Assembly: GCA_017555465.1 (NCBI GenBank)
Contig: JAFZGH010000284.1
Coordinates: 1 to 8,198 of the forward strand
Length of the DNA: 8,198 nucleotides
Direction: 5' to 3'
Source of the DNA: Akkermansia sp.
GTDB lineage: Bacteria > Verrucomicrobiota > Verrucomicrobiia > Verrucomicrobiales > Akkermansiaceae
Shown here: positions 1 to 4,780 of the stretch, one piece after another
Position numbering within the stretch: position 1 is the first letter of the stretch
Layout: every line of letters starts with the position of its first letter
Made by a program: the position numbers and the translations under genes
Notes under the pieces: model-generated
Databases searched by the model: none
What the model was told of the DNA's origin: nothing
The model's input: only the letters and a program-made list of their open reading frames with translations

Positions 1-2219
1 CGCAGCCGCTGCCTGTGCAGCAGGTGGTACTGCATGAAGGTCCGCAGGGTGAAAAAGGTGAACCGGGCGCCCAGGGCGCGCCGGGTGCCACGGCGTATGA
101 TATGGCGCGCGCGGCGGGCTACGAGGGCACGGAAGCGGATTTTCTGAGCGGCATGAAGCAGGTGGACACTGAGCGCGCCAAGGCTGAGCAGGCTGTGGCG
201 GATGCGGATGAGCAGCGCCGCCTTGCTGCTGAGGAGCGCGCCAAGGCTGAGAAGGCCGCAGGGGATGCTGCGGATAATGCCGCCGCAGCGCTGGAACATA
301 AGGCTGACACCGTGGTGCATGTGACGGCCACGGAGCATGCGCACCTGAAAAGGCTGATGGCGGCCTTCCCTGATGTGGACCCTGACGTGCCGGTGACGCC
401 GCAGCCTGCGCTGCCGGACACGGCGCTGGAAAATAGTTTTTTCACGGAATACTTTGCCATGCACGCACAGCCGGGCATCACGCAGGCGCCGGGGCATGTG
501 TTCATCAGCCGTGTACCGTTTGCGCGATGGGATGAGGACAGCAAGAGATGGCAGAACACGGCCAGCGCGGTAGATGAAACGGTTTTCAAGACGGCTAGAA
601 AGTTCATGGATAATGCAGGCTTGCAGCACGCATGCAGCACGGACACGGTGCTGGGTGTGGATGATTATGTGGGCAAGCGCTGGGCGTTTTTCTGGGCGCG
701 CGGCAACTATGTGCGCGATGAATACGGCATCAAACACATCACGGCTGTGGAAGGCACGGCTGTGCCCGGGCATGCTTACAGTGCGGATGAAAATGTGGGT
801 GTGTTTGGTCCTGCATTCTGGTATTTCTGCAAGACGGAAAGCTATGTGGGCGCGGATGGCGCGCACGCCACGCATGACGGCACAGCTGATGGTGTGCCGC
901 TGTTCCAGCTGTGGGGAATCAGTGACCGCGCGTGGGGAAATTTGGATGATGGCCGCAAGGCTGAACTGGCTGCGCACGGTATCGGGGCTGATGATTTCCA
1001 CATCTGGCCTGAATGTCTGGTATGGGATGCTGTGGAAGAAAAACTGGTGGAGCGTCCCTACTGGGTGCATGCGGCGTACTGCGGCGGGTATGAAGCGGAT
1101 GAAAACGGCGCGGTGACGCTAGTGAGTAAGCCGAACAGGGTACTGCTCAAAAATCTGAGCTATCAAGCGCTGAATAGCAGGTACGGCTATGCGGCGGGCG
1201 GTGGCGGTGGTGCCTGCGTCAACGGGTTCGGCATGCTGATGGATATCATCAAAAACGCCACGAAAAACAGCCAGACAATCCACCAGGGCATGGCCAGCAA
1301 TAACTGCAACGCTGTGAAGGCTGCGGCCAGTACAGGGGAGCCGGGCTATCTGTTCCCGATAGCTTCAAAAGGAAGTTTTGATGCCGGCTGCACGGTGTGG
1401 CTGTGGCAGACAAATGCAAATTCACAGAATACTACGCACGTCGCCAGCCCTGCCTGCCAGATTGGCCGCATTCAGGCCATAGAGACGCGCAGCCTGCTGC
1501 TGGCGGATGGCAGCACGGCGGAGCAGCTGTGTCTGGTGATTGACCCTGCCACCGTTCAGCCGTTCATGGTGTGTACGGGTGCGGATAATGATGCCGCCAT
1601 TGCTGCCGCAAAGGCGCTGAGCGATGCCGGGCAGTATGCCTGCTGCTTTGCCACGCAGGGGCAAGCCATGAGTGGTGAAACGGATGCTGTGCTGGGCAAG
1701 CATGACGGCAGCTGCACCAGCAACACGAACCAGCGCCACCCGTACCGCGTGCAAGGCACGGAATATATGCCCGGTGCATTCATCTGCGCGGCAGATACGG
1801 TGTGCTGTTTAGGTAACGGCAGCATTTCCGTGACGGTGGGCGATGAAGTGAGCGTGCCCACCAGCAGCCAGCGCGTGTACCTTGTAGCGCCGCCTACGGT
1901 GAAGCGCTTATCCAGCGGCAGTTTGTCATCCTTCATGACGGCTGGATATGTGGCTGTGGGCATCGGTACGAACACGGGCGGGTATATCATGAACGTGCAG
2001 CTGGACCCGGTATGGGGCGTGGCCTACCCGCTGAGTGCTGGTGGCAGCGGTGCAAGCAGCAGCACGGGGCATGCGGACAATTTCTGGACAAGCACGCAGA
2101 ACCCGTCAGAGTTCCTTTCCGGCGGCGCCCTGTCCCTCGGGGCGGGTGCTGGGTCGGCGTACCTGTCCGCGTCCGACGCGCTGGGGTCCGCGATCTGGTC
2201 CTTTGCGGGCCGTGATTAA
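1..2219 (+). CDS. DGR variable tail adhesin (C-type-lectin-like receptor-binding protein), 5' partial
   Basis: This is the diversified target protein of the DGR, most likely a tail fibre or tip adhesin contacting the host surface. The frame is open to the window edge and the first possible start, GTG at 15, has no ribosome binding site, so the true start probably lies upstream. Counting from 15 there are 734 residues. Collagen-like Gly-X-Y triplets lie at 9-25, followed by an AYDMARAAGYEGTEADF segment of the kind common in phage tail proteins. An Ala/Glu/Lys-rich coiled coil spans about 50-100. A large body (about 130-630) rich in Cys, Trp and Gly, with a five-glycine run at 395-399, is not recognised. 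The C-terminus (about 660-734) has the look of DGR C-type-lectin domains: a Gly/Ser-rich stretch, an NFW motif, then an SGG...AGSAYL...W...GR core. The last 35 codons are the variable repeat and the stop follows one codon after it. No membrane segment or signal peptide is visible. The adhesin role is inferred; the diversified-target assignment is strong. Confidence 0.9.
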   Translation, partial: QPLPVQQVVLHEGPQGEKGEPGAQGAPGATAYDMARAAGYEGTEADFLSGMKQVDTERAKAEQAVADADEQRRLAAEERAKAEKAAGDAADNAAAALEHKADTVVHVTATEHAHLKRLMAAFPDVDPDVPVTPQPALPDTALENSFFTEYFAMHAQPGITQAPGHVFISRVPFARWDEDSKRWQNTASAVDETVFKTARKFMDNAGLQHACSTDTVLGVDDYVGKRWAFFWARGNYVRDEYGIKHITAVEGTAVPGHAYSADENVGVFGPAFWYFCKTESYVGADGAHATHDGTADGVPLFQLWGISDRAWGNLDDGRKAELAAHGIGADDFHIWPECLVWDAVEEKLVERPYWVHAAYCGGYEADENGAVTLVSKPNRVLLKNLSYQALNSRYGYAAGGGGGACVNGFGMLMDIIKNATKNSQTIHQGMASNNCNAVKAAASTGEPGYLFPIASKGSFDAGCTVWLWQTNANSQNTTHVASPACQIGRIQAIETRSLLLADGSTAEQLCLVIDPATVQPFMVCTGADNDAAIAAAKALSDAGQYACCFATQGQAMSGETDAVLGKHDGSCTSNTNQRHPYRVQGTEYMPGAFICAADTVCCLGNGSISVTVGDEVSVPTSSQRVYLVAPPTVKRLSSGSLSSFMTAGYVAVGIGTNTGGYIMNVQLDPVWGVAYPLSAGGSGASSSTGHADNFWTSTQNPSEFLSGGALSLGAGAGSAYLSASDALGSAIWSFAGRD
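171..251 (+). repeat. 18-bp direct repeat in the adhesin coiled coil
   Basis: The 18-mer GAGCGCGCCAAGGCTGAG occurs at 171-188 and again at 234-251. The spacing is exactly 63 bases, which is 21 codons or three heptads. Both copies encode ERAKAE, at residues 53-58 and 74-79 counted from position 15. This fits growth of a coiled-coil stalk by in-frame duplication of a three-heptad unit; the sequence between the copies has diverged. Confidence 0.75.
2111..2216 (+). repeat. DGR variable repeat (VR)
   Basis: This is the acceptor of mutagenic retrohoming, at the very 3' end of the adhesin gene. It aligns without gaps to the template repeat 212 bases downstream. The first 16 bases are identical. Across 2111-2213 there are 18 differences, at 2127, 2128, 2133, 2134, 2136, 2137, 2146, 2166, 2167, 2172, 2173, 2175, 2187, 2188, 2194, 2199, 2200 and 2202, all opposite TR adenines. 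Three TR adenines are unchanged (2161, 2176, 2193). At protein level the diversified residues, counted from position 15, are 705 (A), 707 (S), 708 (L), 711 (G), 718 (S), 720 (S), 721 (D), 725 (S), 727 (I), 729 (S) and 730 (F); Tyr716 is a target codon still in the template state. Left of 2111 homology stops abruptly. On the right, 2214-2216 differ at two of three further adenines and identity then ends. Confidence 0.97.
2203..2213 (+). promoter_or_regulatory. Candidate initiation-of-mutagenic-homing (IMH) site at the VR 3' end
   Basis: TTGCGGGCCGT is the adenine-free 3' end of the VR, shared exactly with the TR at 2415-2425. In studied DGRs a GC-rich identical block at the 3' end of VR marks where cDNA is initiated and joined and sets homing direction, with a slightly different counterpart at the TR end. 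Here the sequences right after the block differ (GATT in VR, AAAT in TR), consistent with an IMH and IMH* pair. Position and composition are seen directly; function is inferred. Confidence 0.65.
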
Positions 2220-2229
2220 GCGTCGGGGT

Positions 2230-2260
2230 GCAGGGGCAGCGCCCCTGCCAGTGATTTTTT
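2230..2260 (+). promoter_or_regulatory. GC-rich hairpin just downstream of VR (homing hairpin and/or terminator)
   Basis: GCAGGGGC at 2230-2237 pairs perfectly with GCCCCTGC at 2241-2248 around the 3-base loop AGC. The stem begins 10 bases after the adhesin stop codon. Phage DGRs such as the Bordetella phage system have a short GC-rich hairpin or cruciform close behind the VR that helps target recognition; size and place match here, although the loop is three bases rather than four. A run of six T (2255-2260) follows, but 6 bases after the stem, so it is at best a weak intrinsic terminator. If it terminates at all it would reduce read-through from the adhesin gene into TR and RT. Confidence 0.6.
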
Positions 2261-2322
2261 AGCAATAAAACAACAGCCAAGACTGACAAGATGCAAAACA
2301 AGGGGCAGATGGTTCACTGCTT

Positions 2323-2428
2323 GTTCCTTTCCGGCGGCAACCTGAACAACGGGGCGGATGCTGGGTCGGCGTACCTGAACGCGAACAACGCGCTGGGGAA
2401 CGCGAACTGGAACATTGCGGGCCGTAAA
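2323..2428 (+). repeat. DGR template repeat (TR)
   Basis: This is the invariant donor copy. It lies outside any real gene and supplies the RNA that the RT copies with errors at adenines. Within 2323-2425 it has 21 adenines, 18 of them in nine AAC codons (in the register matching the VR) and one each in GAT, TAC and ATT. AAC is the typical DGR hot codon: changing both adenines can give 15 amino acids and never a stop. The intervening codons (GGC, GCG, CTG, GGG, TGG, CGT) lack adenine and so protect the Gly, Ala, Leu, Trp and Arg framework. The 5' border is sharp at 2323. The 3' border is near 2425-2429, after GGGCCGT. Confidence 0.97.
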
Positions 2429-2455
2429 TGTGGAAAAAATTTTCCTGACCATCTG

Positions 2456-2481
2456 CCGCGGTGGTAATAAGCCGCCAGCGG
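2456..2481 (+). other. RNA hairpin in the TR-RT spacer
   Basis: CCGC (2456-2459) pairs with GCGG (2478-2481) and GGTGG (2460-2464) pairs with CCGCC (2472-2476), with one G-U pair, one bulged A at 2477 and a 7-base loop (2465-2471). This makes a 9-bp stem about 27 bases after the TR ends. The position suggests a part of the priming or RT-binding structure of the template RNA. A smaller hairpin, CACC 2491-2494 with GGTG 2500-2503, follows. Pairings were found by eye and not energy-modelled. Confidence 0.45.
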
Positions 2482-2510
2482 AAGCTGCCGCACCGATATG
2501 GTGAAAATCC

Positions 2511-2558
2511 GGCCACGCAAAAGGGGCTAGTAAGCCACAGCCGAAAACCCTTGCGGCC
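2511..2558 (+). other. Interrupted long-range stem just before the RT start
   Basis: GGCC (2511-2514) can pair with GGCC (2555-2558), GCAA (2517-2520) with TTGC (2551-2554), and GGG (2523-2525) with CCC (2548-2550). Two 2-base bulges lie on the 5' side, and a small GGCT/AGCC hairpin can form inside as an alternative. The structure closes 15 bases before the RT start codon, which has no clear Shine-Dalgarno sequence. It could belong to the template RNA fold or limit RT translation. Both roles are inferred. Confidence 0.35.
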
Positions 2559-2573
2559 ACAATCAGCAGCGAT

Positions 2574-3707
2574 ATGAAAAGAGTATGCAAAGCGGTGAAA
2601 ATTGATGACCTGGAGCTGATAATTCAGGCCACTTACGCATGCCTGCGCCCAGCGAAAAAGCGCCAGCGGGCAGACACGCGCGCCATGTTTTCGCGCTTGC
2701 TGGGCATCACAAAGTCACAGGCAAAACGTGTGCTGATGACGCGCGGCGAGCTGTATGATGAAGGGGTGCGGCGCGTGGCGCTGATGTTGCAGGAATGTAT
2801 CATCAGGCGCGAACTGAATCTGGTGCCGTTTCGGCAGGAAATGCGGCAGGATCCTTCCAGTAAGAAAATGCGCCTGATTTCGATTCTGGGCATCCGTCAG
2901 CTGCTGTTTGACCATGTGGCTGTGCTGGGCATGCAGGAGCTTGCCTCCCGCATCGGTGAATACCAGGTCAGCAGCATACCGGGGCGTGGCGCAGCTTATG
3001 GCAAACGCGCCGTGGAACGATGGCTGGCCAAAGTTTCCTGCAAGTATGCCGTGAAGATGGACATCAGAAATTTCTACGGCTCAGTGAAGCGTGAAGTGAT
3101 GATGGAATGGCTGCGCAAGCGTGTGAAGAATGAGCCGCTGCTGTGGCTGCTGCACCAGCTTATATACAACGCGCCGGAAGGAATGGCTATCGGTAGCTAT
3201 TTGAGCCAGACACTCGCGAATATATACCTTTCTGATTTGTACCATTTGGCCATGGAACGCTGCGTGAATAAGCGCGGGAAGCGGCAGGTGAAGCATGCAC
3301 TGTTCTATATGGATGATATGCTGCTCCTCGGTACGAATAAGCGCGGCTTGAAAGCCGCGGCGCAGGCACTGATAGCCCGCGCGGAGGAGCTGGGGCTTGA
3401 AGTGAAGCCAGAATGGCATGTTTTCAAAATAACACAGCAGCGCCCTGTGGATGTGATGGGGTTTCGATTTTCACACGGCATGACAACGCTGCGCAAAAGG
3501 ATTTTCAAGGCGGCACGGCGGGCTATATTGCGCGCCGGGCGTAGTTACAGGAAGCGCGGGCGGATAGGTCTGCGGATGTCATGCAGGCTGGCATCATATC
3601 ACGGCTATATGCTCACCACGGCCTGCAAGCATTTTCTGCACCGTACTGGTGCGCATTTAATCTTTCAAACAGCATTCAAACAAACATCAAGCCATGCAAA
3701 AAACTAG
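2574..3707 (+). CDS. DGR-type reverse transcriptase
   Basis: This error-prone RNA-directed DNA polymerase copies TR RNA into adenine-mutated cDNA. It has 377 residues, usual for the family. Motifs in order: basic RT1-like KKMRLISILG (97-106); motif 2a, GRGAAYGKRAVERW (137-150); palm motif KMDIRNFYGS with the first catalytic Asp at 163; motif 4 IGSYLSQ (206-212), the [ILV]GxxxSQ form that separates DGR RTs from group II intron RTs, which have QG; catalytic YMDD (245-248); LGLEVKP (273-279); and GFRFS (296-300). A basic thumb-like C-terminus follows, with SYHGYM at 341-346. There is no maturase, endonuclease or other fused domain. ATG 2574 is the first start in frame; no clear ribosome binding site precedes it, and GTG 2595 is a weaker alternative. 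The gene ends inside the next gene, with a 14-base overlap. No defect is seen, so it is probably active. Confidence 0.96.
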   Translation: MKRVCKAVKIDDLELIIQATYACLRPAKKRQRADTRAMFSRLLGITKSQAKRVLMTRGELYDEGVRRVALMLQECIIRRELNLVPFRQEMRQDPSSKKMRLISILGIRQLLFDHVAVLGMQELASRIGEYQVSSIPGRGAAYGKRAVERWLAKVSCKYAVKMDIRNFYGSVKREVMMEWLRKRVKNEPLLWLLHQLIYNAPEGMAIGSYLSQTLANIYLSDLYHLAMERCVNKRGKRQVKHALFYMDDMLLLGTNKRGLKAAAQALIARAEELGLEVKPEWHVFKITQQRPVDVMGFRFSHGMTTLRKRIFKAARRAILRAGRSYRKRGRIGLRMSCRLASYHGYMLTTACKHFLHRTGAHLIFQTAFKQTSSHAKN

Positions 3708-4272
3708 ATATTCAGAACAGCCGGAGCCCGTGCTGGTGGAAGCCATCAAGGGGTATGTCCACATCACCGTGGCAGTGAACATCACGCAGGTGGAATCTGA
3801 CCCTCCTGCATGGGAAGCAGACACAAACAGATTCTGGGTGCCGGCTGGTGAGCTGGACCTTGATGCCGTGCGGCAGAATCCTGCCGCGTATCTTCACCGC
3901 GCCACGCACCTATCTGATGCCCGTGCTGAAGCAAAAGCAAAGGCGCAGATGGCTGTGGATTCCTTGCGCAATGGCTGCCCGGTGGTTCCTGTGCCATCCT
4001 TCCGTGCAGATGCGGCTGTATGCCATCGCCCTGCTGATGACGTGAAGATGCTGGGCGGATTCCTGATGGGCGGTCTGCCGTACTTTGAGCTGGCCAGCGG
4101 TGAGGTGGTGAGCCTGACCGCGGATGACCTTGCAGGAATCATGCGGGATGTGACACAGTGGGAAGTGGCTGTGCAGCAGGCAAAGCAGGCTGCATGGGTG
4201 GCTATCGATGCGGCCACATCGCAAGATGAAATTGACGCTGCGCTGATAGCGCTTGAAGCTGCTTTGAGCTAA
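3694..4272 (+). CDS. DUF4376-like phage tail protein
   Basis: This encodes 192 residues. The N-terminal part (about 1-70) contains WEADTNRFWVPAGELDL. An Ala/Lys-rich helix (73-90) follows, and the C-terminal half resembles DUF4376: a helix starting ARAEAKAKA, a central block with hydrophobic FLMGG, then SGEVVSLTADDLAGI and a helical end with AIDAATSQDEIDAAL. DUF4376 proteins are found in tail fibre and fibre-assembly regions of phages. Its ATG lies inside the end of the RT gene (14-base overlap) with no clear ribosome binding site, suggesting translational coupling to RT. Its place just after the DGR would suit a fibre-associated or fibre-assembly role, but that is inference. The family call comes from remembered pattern and is only moderately sure. 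Confidence 0.65.
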   Translation: MQKTRYSEQPEPVLVEAIKGYVHITVAVNITQVESDPPAWEADTNRFWVPAGELDLDAVRQNPAAYLHRATHLSDARAEAKAKAQMAVDSLRNGCPVVPVPSFRADAAVCHRPADDVKMLGGFLMGGLPYFELASGEVVSLTADDLAGIMRDVTQWEVAVQQAKQAAWVAIDAATSQDEIDAALIALEAALS

Positions 4273-4273
4273 G

Positions 4274-4281
4274 AAAGGAGG
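4274..4281 (+). promoter_or_regulatory. Strong Shine-Dalgarno site
   Basis: AAAGGAGG lies 5 bases before the ATG at 4287. It is by far the best ribosome binding site in the window; the RT, the DUF4376-like gene and the tape measure gene have weak or no visible ones. It fixes the start of the next gene and suggests that protein is made in larger amount. Confidence 0.8.
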
Positions 4282-4286
4282 CTGTC

Positions 4287-4766
4287 ATGGGTGATGTCAC
4301 AGTTCAGATTTCACAGCACCGCATCACGTTCACGCCTGATGGCGGTGAACCGATAGTGCTGCTGGATGTGGGCGATTTTGTCAACACACCGCCCGAGCTT
4401 CCGCTTGCGCCGAAGGTGCAGACGCATGAGCTGATAGCGCGCAAGTATGTGCGCCATTACAGCCGCGGAAATGCCGAGCCGGTGCTGCTTTTTGATGTGT
4501 ACCACAAATTCATGAGCCGCCGGGAAGCGCAGGCTGAAGTGCTGCGAATGTGGCGCCGTCTGGCCACAGCTGCTGATGGCGTGCTGCGCTATCAGACCGC
4601 GTTTGCCGGTGCTAAGTCATGCCCGGCTATTGATTGGAATTTTCGCGCCACGCTGAGCAGCTATCGCTACGCCGTACTGACTCACGAGGCCAGCCCGTTT
4701 GAATTGCCGGATGGTGCGCACATTGAATATGAATTCATGGTAACTGACCCGCAAGATACACAATAA
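4287..4766 (+). CDS. Small phage tail protein of unknown function, upstream of the tape measure gene
   Basis: This encodes 159 residues with no signal peptide or membrane segment. It starts with a predicted beta-rich stretch (VTVQISQHRITFTPDG), then has a block with YSRGNAEPVLLFDVYHKF (about 58-75), a helix with REAQAEVLRMWRRLATAA (about 78-95), and a C-terminal beta-like part ending in IEYEFMVTD. The layout, RGN then a beta strand, an Ala-containing helix, and a strand near the end, recalls small structural tail proteins encoded just before tape measure genes in some prophages, but no named family is claimed. The strong ribosome binding site fits a protein needed in many copies, such as a tail structural or assembly component. 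It lies 14 bases after the previous gene and 14 before the next. Confidence 0.75.
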   Translation: MGDVTVQISQHRITFTPDGGEPIVLLDVGDFVNTPPELPLAPKVQTHELIARKYVRHYSRGNAEPVLLFDVYHKFMSRREAQAEVLRMWRRLATAADGVLRYQTAFAGAKSCPAIDWNFRATLSSYRYAVLTHEASPFELPDGAHIEYEFMVTDPQDTQ

Positions 4767-4780
4767 AACCGCCGAAAGTT

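Larger units (their letters stand above)
2323..2573 (+). ncRNA. Predicted TR-spacer RNA (template for mutagenic cDNA), ends approximate
   Basis: In the Bordetella phage DGR the working template is an RNA containing TR plus about 140 bases of downstream spacer before the RT gene, which folds and primes cDNA synthesis. Here the stretch between TR and the RT start is about 145 bases, has no gene and can form several stems (2456-2481, 2491-2503, 2511-2558). The proposed transcript spans at least TR and this spacer and may start in the leader at 2261-2322. No convincing promoter was seen, so it may be processed from a longer message. The ends are guesses. Confidence 0.5.

Noticed and set aside
574..1116. 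A 180-codon + strand frame inside the adhesin gene.
   Set aside because: Rich in Met, Trp, Cys and Arg, typical of a frame-shifted shadow; the adhesin frame continues on both sides.
2012..2262. Two short + strand frames overlapping the VR.
   Set aside because: They are out-of-frame shadows of the adhesin gene; the adhesin frame is the one in which TR adenines fall in AAC codons.
2249..2322. A promoter for the TR RNA in the leader upstream of TR.
   Set aside because: The A/T-rich stretch at 2254-2272 holds no convincing pair of -35 and -10 boxes at normal spacing, so no promoter is called.
2432..2445. Near-palindrome GGAAAAAATTTTCC after the TR as a terminator.
   Set aside because: A/T-rich, with almost no loop and no following T-run; unlikely to be a stable RNA hairpin or terminator.
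2309..2467. A 52-codon open frame starting ATG at 2309 and running through the TR.
   Set aside because: It is open only because the TR is a copy of coding sequence. No good ribosome binding site precedes it, and the part after the TR (2429-2464) resembles no protein. The TR acts as RNA template.
2574..3707. RT belonging to a group II intron or retron.
   Set aside because: There is no maturase or endonuclease domain and no intron boundary. Motif 4 has SQ in the DGR arrangement, and an adenine-specific VR/TR pair lies next to it.
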